DNA from: Massilia brevitalea
GTDB lineage: Bacteria > Pseudomonadota > Gammaproteobacteria > Burkholderiales > Burkholderiaceae_D
NCBI RefSeq assembly: GCF_030711405.1
Contig: NZ_JAULSI010000019.1
Coordinates: 1 to 64,000, forward strand
Length of the DNA stretch: 64,000 nt
Reading direction: 5' to 3'
The first letter of the stretch is position 1. Each line of letters opens with the position of its first letter. The notes beneath the pieces were generated by a model. That model worked only from the letters and a program-made list of their open reading frames with translations, was not told the DNA's origin and ran no database searches. Positions 44,045 to 52,177 of this stretch are shown piece after piece. The translations under genes were made by a program, and so were the position numbers.

Positions 44045-46252
44045 ATGGAAATGCATGTGCACGCACGTGGGCTTTATAAACTGAACCGGATCGCGCTGTC
44101 GGTCGCCCTGGCCCTGCCGCTGCTCGCGCATGCCGAAGTCGACGAAGCGCCGCTCGCCGATGCCGACCAGCCCATCCAGCAAGTGCAGATCCGTTCGCAA
44201 AAGGTCCCGACGGCCGGCTCCTACAGCACCCCGTCGCAAACCTCGGCCACGCCGCTCGACTTGTCGCTGCGCGAAACGCCGCAGTCGATCTCGGTGGTCA
44301 CGCTGCAGCGCATCGAAGACCAGCTGATGACCTCGGTCACCGACATCGTCGACAACGTTACCGGCGTCTCGGTGAATGCCTACGAAACCAACCGCGCCGG
44401 CTTCACTTCGCGCGGCTTCGACATCGACAACCTGCAGATCGACGGCATCCCGACCACCTACGAGCAGGCCTGGAGCGTCGGCGAAGTGTCGAGCAGCCTG
44501 GCGACCTATGAGCGCGTGGACGTGGTGCGCGGCGCCACCGGCCTGATGACCGGCGCCGGCAACCCGTCGGCGGCGATCAACCTGGTGCGCAAGCATGCCG
44601 ACAGCAAGGAAGTCACGGGCTGGGTGGAAGGCGGCATCGGCCGCTGGCACGAAAAGCGCGTGCTGGGCGACGTCTCGACCCCGCTGAATGAAAGCGGCAG
44701 CGTGCGCGCGCGCTTCGTCGGCGAATACACCGACGGCGACAGCTGGATCGACTCCCTGAAGAACCGCAACCACACGCTCTACGCCACCATCTCGGCCGAT
44801 CTGTCGCCGCGCACCCTGCTGCGGGGCGGCTACAGCCACCAGGACCTGAACGCGCGCGGCCCGATGTGGGGCAGCTTGCCGTACTGGTACAGCGACGGCA
44901 CGCTCACCAACTGGGACCGCAGCAAGACCACCGCCGCCGACTGGACCGCGCTGCCGTCGACCTACGACAACGGCTTCCTCGACCTGACCCACACTTTTGA
45001 AAACGGCTGGAAGGTGCGCGCCAACTACAACCACGGCGAGCGCCGCGGCGACTCCTACCTGCTCTACCTGTCGGGCATGCCGGACCGCGTTACCGGCGCC
45101 GGCATGAGCGACTTCTCGGGTTCGTACCACACCCGCACGAAGCAGAACGACTTCGGCCTGCACCTGAGCGGCAGCTTCGACGTCGCCGGCCGCACCCACG
45201 AAGCCTCGTTCGGCTACATGCGCATGAAGCAGGAATTCACCTCGGACAACCGCGCGGCCGACTTCGGCGGCGCGAGCTCGGTCGTCACCGACTTCAACAA
45301 CTGGAACCCGGCCGCCTACCCGGAGCCGACCTGGGGCGAGCTGACCTTCTACGAGCGCAGCAAGACCGAGCAGCAGGCGCTGTACGGCGTGACCCGCCTG
45401 AACCTGGCCGATCCGCTCAAGCTGATCATCGGCGCGCGCGTCACCGACTACGAAAAGAACGGCGTCGGTTTGTGGACCGCCGCCTACTCGGTGAAGCACG
45501 ACCACGAAGTCACGCCGTATGCCGGCCTGGTCTTCGACTTTGCCCCGAACTACTCGGCCTACGCCAGCTACACCGACATCTTCCAGCCGCAGAACCGGCG
45601 CGACCTGGCCGGCAACCTGCTCGATCCGGTGGTCGGCAAGAACATCGAGGCCGGCATCAAGGGCGAGTTCTTCGAGAAGCGCCTGAACGCCTCGCTGGCC
45701 GTGTTCCAGATCAAGCAGGATGGCCTGGGCCAGGAAGCGGGCCTGGTCGACCGCGACGGCGCCGGCCCGAACGCGCCGGAAACCTACTACCGTGCGGTGG
45801 CCGGCGCCAAGAGCCGCGGCTTCGAGTTCGATTTGAGCGGCCGCCTGGCGCCGGGCTGGAACGCCAGCGCCGGCTATACCCAGTTCCGCGCCAAGGATGC
45901 CGACGGCAACGACTTCAACAGCATCTACCCGCGCCGCCTGCTGCGCGTGTTCACGACTTACCGCCTGCCGGGCGCCTGGGACAAGCTGGTCATCGGCGGC
46001 GGCGTGAACTGGGAAGGCCGCACCTGGACCGTCGATCCGCTGGCGCCACCAGCCACGAACGGCATCATCGAGCAGACGGACTTCGCCCTGGTCAACCTGA
46101 TGGCGCGCTACGAATTCAGCCCGCAACTGTCGGCCCAGCTGAACCTCGACAACGTGACCGACAAGACCTACTTCGGCATGTTCGCGGCCTACGGCGGCGT
46201 CAACTACCGTGCACCGCGCAGCGCCTCGCTGACCGTGCGCTACCGCTTCTAA
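44045..46252 (+). CDS. TonB-dependent siderophore receptor
   Basis: A 735-residue outer-membrane receptor of the FhuE/FpvA-type siderophore branch. It has a signal peptide (IALSVALALPLLAHA). The plug has TonB-box-proximal QQVQIRSQKVP and the family motifs SLRETPQSISVVT, DQLMTSVTDIVDNVTG, FTSRGFDIDNLQIDG and ERVDVVRGATGLM. The barrel ends with LTVRYRF, the normal C-terminal aromatic signal for BAM. ATG 44045 has GAGG 8 bases upstream. It follows a Fur box and precedes a PepSY protein 24 bases later, consistent with an iron-regulated pair. Confidence 0.94.
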   Translation: MEMHVHARGLYKLNRIALSVALALPLLAHAEVDEAPLADADQPIQQVQIRSQKVPTAGSYSTPSQTSATPLDLSLRETPQSISVVTLQRIEDQLMTSVTDIVDNVTGVSVNAYETNRAGFTSRGFDIDNLQIDGIPTTYEQAWSVGEVSSSLATYERVDVVRGATGLMTGAGNPSAAINLVRKHADSKEVTGWVEGGIGRWHEKRVLGDVSTPLNESGSVRARFVGEYTDGDSWIDSLKNRNHTLYATISADLSPRTLLRGGYSHQDLNARGPMWGSLPYWYSDGTLTNWDRSKTTAADWTALPSTYDNGFLDLTHTFENGWKVRANYNHGERRGDSYLLYLSGMPDRVTGAGMSDFSGSYHTRTKQNDFGLHLSGSFDVAGRTHEASFGYMRMKQEFTSDNRAADFGGASSVVTDFNNWNPAAYPEPTWGELTFYERSKTEQQALYGVTRLNLADPLKLIIGARVTDYEKNGVGLWTAAYSVKHDHEVTPYAGLVFDFAPNYSAYASYTDIFQPQNRRDLAGNLLDPVVGKNIEAGIKGEFFEKRLNASLAVFQIKQDGLGQEAGLVDRDGAGPNAPETYYRAVAGAKSRGFEFDLSGRLAPGWNASAGYTQFRAKDADGNDFNSIYPRRLLRVFTTYRLPGAWDKLVIGGGVNWEGRTWTVDPLAPPATNGIIEQTDFALVNLMARYEFSPQLSAQLNLDNVTDKTYFGMFAAYGGVNYRAPRSASLTVRYRF

Positions 46253-46276
46253 CCAGTTCGACAAAGAGAGGCCGGC

Positions 46277-47554
46277 ATGCGCGCATCCTGGACCCTGGTC
46301 CACCGTTATCTCGGCCTGCTCACGGCCGCCTTCCTGTTCGTGAGCGGCGTGACCGGCGCCATCATCTCCTGGGACCACGAGCTCGACGACCTGCTCAACC
46401 CGCACCTGATGGAAGCGCATACCCCTGGCAAGCCCCAGGACGCGCTGCTGCTGGCGCAACAGGTCGAGGCGCGCTATCCGGACATCCGCGTCTCCTACAT
46501 TCCGCTGCACGTGGAAGCAGGGGAGTCGCTGGCGCTGGGCGTCTCGCCGCGCTACGACGCCAAGACCGGCGAACTGACCCAGCCCGGCTTCAACCAGGTC
46601 TTCGTCGACCCGGTAACGGGCGCCGAACTGGGCAAGCGCGAGTGGGGCGCGGTGTGGCCGATCACCAAGGAGACCTTCGTCTCCTTCCTGTACCGCCTGC
46701 ACTACACGCTGCACATTCCCGAAATGTGGGGCATCGACCGCTGGGGCGTCTGGCTGATGGGCGCGATCGCCATCGTCTGGATGGTGGACAGTTTTGTCGG
46801 CTTTTATCTCACCCTGCCGGCGCGCAAGCGCCAGGCGGTGGTGGCGGTGGCTGCCTTGAACGGCAAGCTGGAGCCGTCCGCCAAATCCTGGTGGCAGCGC
46901 TGGCAGCCGGCCTGGAAGGTGCGCTGGAAGGGCGGTTCGTCGAAGCTGAACTTCGACCTGCACCGCGCCTTCAGTTTGTGGACCTGGGTGCTGCTGTTCA
47001 TCCTGGCGTTTACCGCATTTTCGCTGAACCTCTACCAGGAGATCTTCTATCCGGTGATGAGCAAGGTGTCGCAGGTGACGCCAACGCCGTTCGACACCCG
47101 CAGCATGGCCGACAAGCAGCACCTGATCGAACCGAAGGTGCCGATGGCGGAAGCGGTGAAGGGGGCGAATGGCGAAGGCATGCGGCGCGGCTGGACCGAC
47201 CCGGTCGGCGGCATCTATTATTCGCAGGAGTACGGCATCTACATGGTCAGCTTCTTCCAGCCGGGCGGCGACCACGGCACCGGCGGCGTCGGGCCGGCCC
47301 TGCTGTACTACGATGGCGTGAACGGGGCCTTGCTGGGCGAGCGCCAGCCGTGGAAGGGTACGGCGGCGGACATTTTCGTCCAGGCCCAGTTCCCGCTGCA
47401 CTCGGGCCGCATCCTCGGGCTGCCGGGGCGGATCCTGATTTCCTTCATGGGCGTGGTCGTGGCCATGCTGAGCGTGACCGGGGTGATCATCTGGTGGCGC
47501 AAGCGCGCGTCACGCAGGGTGGTGGCGACGCAGCGTAAAGTCGCGATGGCTTGA
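46277..47554 (+). CDS. PepSY-domain membrane protein (PiuB-like)
   Basis: A 425-residue inner-membrane protein of the PepSY-associated TM helix family. Helix 1 is LLTAAFLFVSGVTGAIISW. A pair of periplasmic PepSY-like regions flank middle helices (LMGAIAIVWMVDSFVGFYLT, LWTWVLLFILAFTAFSL), and a last helix (GVVVAMLSVTGVIIWW) is followed by a basic tail. Proteins of this family stand next to siderophore receptors and are proposed to reduce or process ferric siderophores. The gene shares the Fur-box transcript with the receptor. Confidence 0.92.
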   Translation: MRASWTLVHRYLGLLTAAFLFVSGVTGAIISWDHELDDLLNPHLMEAHTPGKPQDALLLAQQVEARYPDIRVSYIPLHVEAGESLALGVSPRYDAKTGELTQPGFNQVFVDPVTGAELGKREWGAVWPITKETFVSFLYRLHYTLHIPEMWGIDRWGVWLMGAIAIVWMVDSFVGFYLTLPARKRQAVVAVAALNGKLEPSAKSWWQRWQPAWKVRWKGGSSKLNFDLHRAFSLWTWVLLFILAFTAFSLNLYQEIFYPVMSKVSQVTPTPFDTRSMADKQHLIEPKVPMAEAVKGANGEGMRRGWTDPVGGIYYSQEYGIYMVSFFQPGGDHGTGGVGPALLYYDGVNGALLGERQPWKGTAADIFVQAQFPLHSGRILGLPGRILISFMGVVVAMLSVTGVIIWWRKRASRRVVATQRKVAMA

Positions 47555-47571
47555 ACGGTGGCGCGGCATCC

Positions 47572-48152
47572 CGTACGGTGGGCACCCCGTGCCCACGCGG
47601 ACGTTTGCATCGCGTCGGCCACTGAACGCGGCGATGGAAACATCAAACCCGACACGTTATCGCGGATCATCCGGATACGTTTCCGAACGGCGAAGGATTC
47701 GATGGAAAACGCGTCAACATGGCGCGGACATCCGCGTGGGCACGGAGTGCCCACCGTACGTTTGAAGAGTAGGGGGGGCACCCCGTGCCCACGCGGACGT
47801 TTGCATCGCGTCGGCCACTGAACGCGGCGATGGAAACATCAAACCCGACACGTTATCGCGGATCATCCGGATACGTTTCCGAACGGCGAAGGATTCGATG
47901 GAAAACGCGTCAACATGGCGCGGACATCCGCGTGGGCACGGAGTGCCCACCGTACGTTTGAAGAGTAGGGTGGGCACCCCGTGCCCACGCGGACGTTTGC
48001 GTGGTGTTGGCCGCTGAACGCGGCCCTTAAAACATCAAACCCGACACGTTGGCGCGGATCATCCGGATACGTTTCCGGAGGGCGAACGATTCGATGAAAA
48101 CGCGTCAACATGACGCGGACATCCGCGTGGGCACGGAGTGCCCACCGTACGG
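47572..48152. repeat. Three tandem 196-bp copies of the palindromic element
   Basis: Copies 47572-47760, 47770-47956 and 47966-48152, period 196 bp. Each starts (TAC)GGTGGGCACCCCGTGCCC, carries about 130 bp of interior, and ends CGTGGGCACGGAGTGCCCAC. A 9-base spacer (TTTGAAGAG) joins copies 1-2 and 2-3. Copies 1 and 2 are nearly identical; copy 3 differs at about a dozen positions in the interior. Together they fill the 624-base gap between the convergent pepSY and hemL genes; no gene lies here. Confidence 0.92.
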
Positions 48153-48178
48153 TTGAAGCCTCAGGCCAAGTGTCAGGC

Positions 48179-49474
48179 TTACGCCAGTTTGGCGAACACC
48201 CGCTTCGCCGCTTCCACCGTCTCGGCAATCACGGCGTCATCGTGCGCCGCCGAGACAAACCCCGCCTCGAACATCGCCGGCGCAAAGTACACGCCTTCGT
48301 CCAGCATGCCGTGGAAGAAGGCATTGAAGCGCGCCTTGTCGCCGGCCATCATCTGGCCGTACGAGCCTGGCACGGTCTCGCTGAAGTACATGCCGAACAT
48401 GCCGCCCACCGAATCGCCGCAGAAGGCAATGCCCGCTTCCTGCGCCGCAGCCGTCAAGCCGGCGACCAGCTTCTCGCCGGTCGCGGTCAGCTGCTCGTAG
48501 AAGCCCGGCGCCTGGATCAGCTTCAGCGTGGTCATGCCGGCAGCGACGGCCACCGGATTGCCCGACAGCGTGCCGGCCTGGTACACCGGCCCGATCGGCG
48601 CCATCTTCTGCATCAGTTCCGTCTTGCCGCCGAATGCCGCCACCGGCAGGCCGCCGCCGATGACCTTGCCCAGCGCGGTCAGGTCGGGCGTAATCCCGTA
48701 CATCTCCTGCGCCCCGCCCAGGCCCACGCGGAAGCCGCACATCACTTCGTCGAAGATCAGTACCGCGCCGTGCTGCGTGCACAGTTCGCGCATGCGCGTC
48801 AGGAATTCCGGCGTGGCGCGGATCAGGTTCATGTTGCCGGCCACCGGCTCGACGATTACGCAGGCAATGGTCTCGCCCATCGAGGCAAACGCTTCTTCCA
48901 GCTGGGTGACGTTGTTGTAGTCGAGCACCAGGGTGTGCTTGACGAAGTCTTCCGGCACGCCGGCCGAGGTCGGGTTGCCGAAGGTGAGCAGGCCCGAGCC
49001 GGCCTTCACCAGCAGCGAGTCCGCATGGCCGTGGTAGCAGCCCTCGAACTTGACGATCTTGTCGCGGCCGGTGGCGCCACGGGCCAGGCGCAGCGCGCTC
49101 ATGGTCGCTTCCGTGCCACTGGATACCAGGCGCACCTGCTCGATCGACGGCACCAGCTTGCAGATTTCCTCGGCGATCTCGATCTCGCCTTCGGTCGGCG
49201 CGCCGAACGAAAGGCCGTTCGCGGCCGCATCCTGCACCGCCTTGATCACTTGCGGATGCGCGTGGCCGACGATCGCCGGGCCCCAGGAACCGATGTAGTC
49301 GATGTAGCGCTTGCCGTCGGCATCCCAGAAATACGGCCCTTCGGCGCGGGTGATGAAGCGCGGGGTGCCGCCGACCGAGCGGAAGGCGCGCACCGGCGAA
49401 TTCACGCCGCCCGGGGTGCTCTGCTGGGCGCGTTCGAACAGGATGTCGTTGCGGGAGGTGTGTTCAGTAGTCAT
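48179..49474 (-). CDS. hemL: Glutamate-1-semialdehyde 2,1-aminomutase
   Basis: A 431-residue class III aminotransferase-fold PLP enzyme producing 5-aminolevulinate for haem. Recognisable parts: [18 protein letters not shown] at the N-terminus, [30 protein letters not shown] with the PLP-binding Asp, and the catalytic-Lys segment [19 protein letters not shown] 49474 gives the usual length. thiD lies 18 bases upstream on the same strand, so the two may be co-transcribed. Confidence 0.97.
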   Translation of the reverse strand: MTTEHTSRNDILFERAQQSTPGGVNSPVRAFRSVGGTPRFITRAEGPYFWDADGKRYIDYIGSWGPAIVGHAHPQVIKAVQDAAANGLSFGAPTEGEIEIAEEICKLVPSIEQVRLVSSGTEATMSALRLARGATGRDKIVKFEGCYHGHADSLLVKAGSGLLTFGNPTSAGVPEDFVKHTLVLDYNNVTQLEEAFASMGETIACVIVEPVAGNMNLIRATPEFLTRMRELCTQHGAVLIFDEVMCGFRVGLGGAQEMYGITPDLTALGKVIGGGLPVAAFGGKTELMQKMAPIGPVYQAGTLSGNPVAVAAGMTTLKLIQAPGFYEQLTATGEKLVAGLTAAAQEAGIAFCGDSVGGMFGMYFSETVPGSYGQMMAGDKARFNAFFHGMLDEGVYFAPAMFEAGFVSAAHDDAVIAETVEAAKRVFAKLA

Positions 49475-49492
49475 CTTGGGAACCTTGTCTTC

Positions 49493-50314
49493 TTATTGCC
49501 GGCCCAAAGCCTGGGCGCGGTGGAAACGATTGGGAACGAACTTGCCCATGCCGAAGCGGCGGGCGTGGCGCAGGGCGCCGTAGGTGTAGTCCTGGGCGGC
49601 GGCCAGCGCCTCGGGCGCATCCAGGCCTTGCGCCATCAGCGCCGCCAGCGCGCCCGACAGCGTGGTGCCGGCGCCGACGAACGGCCCCGGCAAATGCTGC
49701 CAGTCGATGGTGGTCACCATACCGTCGCGGTCGAACAGGGTGTTGGCGCGGTTGTTGCCGCTGCCCTGGGTGCAGGTGACGAGCACGTACTGGCAGCCGC
49801 GCCCGGTGAGTTCGGCGACGTCGGCTTCCAGCGAACTGTCGGCGCCGGGCTCGCGCCAGGACTCGGCCATGCGGCCCAGTTCCGCCTGCGACAGCATCAG
49901 CACCGTGGCTTGCGGCGCCAGGATCTGGCGGATCGCGGCGACCGTGTCCTCGTCGGACATGCCGGCATCCGGCAGCGACGACAGGAAAGGGTCGACGATC
50001 AGCGGCACGTCGGCGTAGTCGGAGACGATTTCGGCGATGGCGGCGGCCTGCTCGATGCTGGCGATGGCGCCGATCTTGACGGCGGCCACCGGCATGTCTT
50101 CGAGCACGACGCGCGCCTGGTCGGCCATCCAGCCGGTGTCGAGTTCATGCATTTCTTCGACGCGTGCGCTGTCGGCCACCAGCAGGGCGGTGGGAACGGA
50201 AAGGGCGTGGCAGCCGTGGGCTGCGAAGGTGGCAAGGTCAGCCTGCACGCCAAGCGCGCCGACGGGATCCAGCACGCCAAAAGTGAGAATCAGCGGAGAC
50301 GTTTGGTTTTGCAC
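49493..50314 (-). CDS. thiD: Hydroxymethylpyrimidine/phosphomethylpyrimidine kinase
   Basis: A 273-residue ribokinase-fold kinase of thiamine synthesis, phosphorylating HMP and HMP-P. SPLILTFGVLDPVGALGVQAD corresponds to the family start (usually SDPSGGAGIQAD). DPFLSSLPDAGMSD and the ATP/anion-hole region GAGTTLSGALAAL follow. The latter normally reads GTGCTLS, so the catalytic Cys position is Thr here. GTG 50314 is chosen because it precedes the conserved part; a longer frame to 50482 runs into the rubredoxin gene. It is divergent from rubredoxin with 56 bases between. No THI-box riboswitch was seen. Confidence 0.88.
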   Translation of the reverse strand: MQNQTSPLILTFGVLDPVGALGVQADLATFAAHGCHALSVPTALLVADSARVEEMHELDTGWMADQARVVLEDMPVAAVKIGAIASIEQAAAIAEIVSDYADVPLIVDPFLSSLPDAGMSDEDTVAAIRQILAPQATVLMLSQAELGRMAESWREPGADSSLEADVAELTGRGCQYVLVTCTQGSGNNRANTLFDRDGMVTTIDWQHLPGPFVGAGTTLSGALAALMAQGLDAPEALAAAQDYTYGALRHARRFGMGKFVPNRFHRAQALGRQ

Positions 50315-50370
50315 GACGGGTAGATTAAGATACCTGATTCCCCATTTTACTAGATAGAAGGAACGACACC

Positions 50371-50562
50371 GTGAGTAACGAAACGACGGCGACCGCGTAC
50401 CAGACCTGGATGTGCCTGATTTGCGGCTGGGTCTACGACGAAGAAGCGGGCGCGCCGGAAGATGGCATTGCGCCTGGAACACGCTGGGCCGACGTGCCGA
50501 TGAACTGGACTTGCCCGGAATGCGGCGCCCGCAAGGATGATTTCGAGATGACGGCTATCTAA
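50371..50562 (+). CDS. Rubredoxin
   Basis: A 63-residue electron carrier binding one iron through Cys15-X2-Cys18 and Cys48-X2-Cys51 (MCLICGWVYDEEAGAPEDGI, WTCPECGARKDDFEM). The length and motifs are classical. GTG 50371 is preceded by AGAAGGAACG. In this clade it typically sits upstream of the pil-chp genes; a functional link is not evident. Confidence 0.97.
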   Translation: MSNETTATAYQTWMCLICGWVYDEEAGAPEDGIAPGTRWADVPMNWTCPECGARKDDFEMTAI

Positions 50563-50579
50563 AATAGCAGGTTGTACCG

Positions 50580-50609
50580 CAGGGTGGACGGCTGCGCCGT
50601 TCACACCGC
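50580..50609. repeat. Divergent single palindrome (copy H)
   Basis: AGGGTGGACGGCTGCGCCGT followed by TCACACCGC. It has the same outer word (AGGGTGG ... C-C-G-C) as the main family but a different stem (GGACGGC/GCCGTTC). It is probably a related palindrome family member, in the gap between rubredoxin and pilG. The rest of that 226-base gap holds no clear gene. Confidence 0.55.
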
Positions 50610-50788
50610 ATTTTCTGGCATTTTTGCCAACTCGGTTATCAAAAACACCCACACCGATAACTGATTTTCTAGCCCTTCCAGCAAGCTTTCTCCTCCCTGT
50701 TTTGTCTGTAGTTGACTCTGTGCAACACTTTGCGCACAAGCCTACAGCCCTATGCTATCGTGGCGTTCCATGCTGAAGTGAAACGAAC

Positions 50789-51184
50789 ATGACGACATCG
50801 CAGCACACCGACCGCCCCACCATCATGGTGATCGACGACAGCAACACGATCCGCCGTTCCGCCGAAATCTTCCTGACCCAGGCCGGGTACCAGGTCGTGC
50901 TGGCCGAGGATGGCTTCGATGCGCTGGCGAAGATCAACGACCATCATCCGGCGCTGGTGTTCTGCGACATCCTCATGCCGCGCCTGGACGGCTACCAGAC
51001 CTGCGCCCTGATCAAGAAAAGCGCGCGCTTCCATGCCACGCCGGTGGTCATGCTGTCGTCGAAGGACGGCCTGTTCGATCGCGCGCGCGGCGCGATGGTC
51101 GGGTCCAGCGCCTACCTCACCAAGCCATTTTCCAAAGACACCCTGCTCGCGGCCGTCCGCGAGCATACGGCCCCAGCGGCCTGA
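50789..51184 (+). CDS. pilG: PilG-type single-domain response regulator
   Basis: A 131-residue CheY-like receiver. The acidic pocket is IMVIDDSNTIRRSAE, phospho-Asp60 sits in VFCDILMPRLDGYQ, then the Thr/Ser switch VVMLSSKDG and conserved Lys in YLTKPF. As the first of five pil-chp genes it is expected to be phosphorylated by the PilL/ChpA kinase and to drive pilus extension. pilH follows after 22 bases. Confidence 0.92.
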   Translation: MTTSQHTDRPTIMVIDDSNTIRRSAEIFLTQAGYQVVLAEDGFDALAKINDHHPALVFCDILMPRLDGYQTCALIKKSARFHATPVVMLSSKDGLFDRARGAMVGSSAYLTKPFSKDTLLAAVREHTAPAA

Positions 51185-51206
51185 TTAACCGAGTACGGAG
51201 CCCACC

Positions 51207-51575
51207 GTGGCCATTCACAAGATCCTGATCGTCGACGATTCCCCGACCGAACGCTATTACCTGACCGATATCCTGGTGAAGAACGGCTTTTCCGTGTCCA
51301 CCGCCGAAAACGGCGAAGACGCGCTGCTGAAGATCCGCGCCGACCGTCCCGAGCTGATCCTGATGGACGTGGTCATGCCCGGCGCCAACGGCTTCCAGGT
51401 GACCCGTTCGATCGCGCGCGACCCGGAACTGTCGTCGGTGCCGGTGATTATCTGCAGCAGCAAGAACCAGGAAACCGACCGCATCTGGGGCATGCGCCAG
51501 GGCGCGCAGGATTACCTGGTGAAGCCGGTCGACCCTGAACAGCTGCTGGCGCGCATCGCCGCCCTCGGCGCCTGA
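51207..51575 (+). CDS. pilH: PilH-type single-domain response regulator
   Basis: A 122-residue receiver domain. KILIVDDSPTERYYLTDIL is the acidic pocket, phospho-Asp54 lies in LILMDVVMPGANGFQ, then VIICSSKNQETDR and the Lys in DYLVKPV. PilH acts as the second regulator, with pilus retraction or as phosphate sink in Pil-Chp systems. Its stop overlaps the PilI start (TGATG). Confidence 0.92.
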   Translation: MAIHKILIVDDSPTERYYLTDILVKNGFSVSTAENGEDALLKIRADRPELILMDVVMPGANGFQVTRSIARDPELSSVPVIICSSKNQETDRIWGMRQGAQDYLVKPVDPEQLLARIAALGA

Positions 51576-52096
51576 TGAACGCCGCCCCGTCGGCCAACGC
51601 CCTGCGCCGCACCCGCCTGCGCGATTACCAGACGCAGCTGCTGGCGCGCGTGCAGGCGGCCCAGAGCGGCGCTGCCCAGGCCGTGCACCAGCTGGGCGTG
51701 TCGATCGGCGGCCAGCGCTATCTGCTGGAGCTGGCCGAGGCCGGCGAAATCGTGCCGCCGGTGGCGCTGGCGCGCGTGCCGCGCACCCAGCCCTGGTACC
51801 TGGGCCTGGCGAATATCCGCGGCAGCCTGCTCGGCGTGATCGACCTGGCGCGCTACCTCGACCCGCACCACAGCGCCGCCGGCCCGGAGGCGCGCTTCCT
51901 GTCGCTGTCGCCGCGCCTGGGCCTGAAGTGCGCGCTGCTGGTGACGCACGTGCATGGCCTGCGCCGCGCCGAAACGATGACGCCCGATACAGGAGGCGAC
52001 GCGTTGCGCCTGCTCGACGCCGACGGCCAGGCCTGGACCCCGCTGTCGCTGGCCGCCCTGGTGCAGGAAGAACGCTTCCTGCAGGTGGGGCTGTAG
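51575..52096 (+). CDS. pilI: PilI-type CheW adaptor
   Basis: A 173-residue CheW-domain protein. GQRYLLELAEAGEIVPP, PWYLGLANIRGSLLGVIDLARYL (the CheW ligand loop with N-I-R-G) and LVTHVHGLRRAETM follow the fold. It should couple the PilJ receptor to the PilL kinase. The ATG overlaps the pilH stop. The stop is TAG. Confidence 0.9.
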   Translation: MNAAPSANALRRTRLRDYQTQLLARVQAAQSGAAQAVHQLGVSIGGQRYLLELAEAGEIVPPVALARVPRTQPWYLGLANIRGSLLGVIDLARYLDPHHSAAGPEARFLSLSPRLGLKCALLVTHVHGLRRAETMTPDTGGDALRLLDADGQAWTPLSLAALVQEERFLQVGL

Positions 52097-52177
52097 CCGC
52101 CGGCAGGGGCCTGGCAAGAACACCGCAAGTACTCATTTATTACAACAACAATCAACCCGCTGGACCAGGGAGCCGCA

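Noticed and set aside
43955..47401. 1148-residue minus-strand frame opposite the siderophore receptor and PepSY genes
   Set aside because: GC-rich shadow frame of two well-supported genes; the composition is His/Arg/Gly/Val-heavy with no domain.
47572..48152. CRISPR array or satellite
   Set aside because: The period is 196 bp with conserved interior, not short repeats with unique spacers; it is a tandem copy of the dispersed palindromic element.
50315..50370. TPP riboswitch upstream of thiD
   Set aside because: Only 56 bases separate thiD and rubredoxin and no THI-box words are seen.
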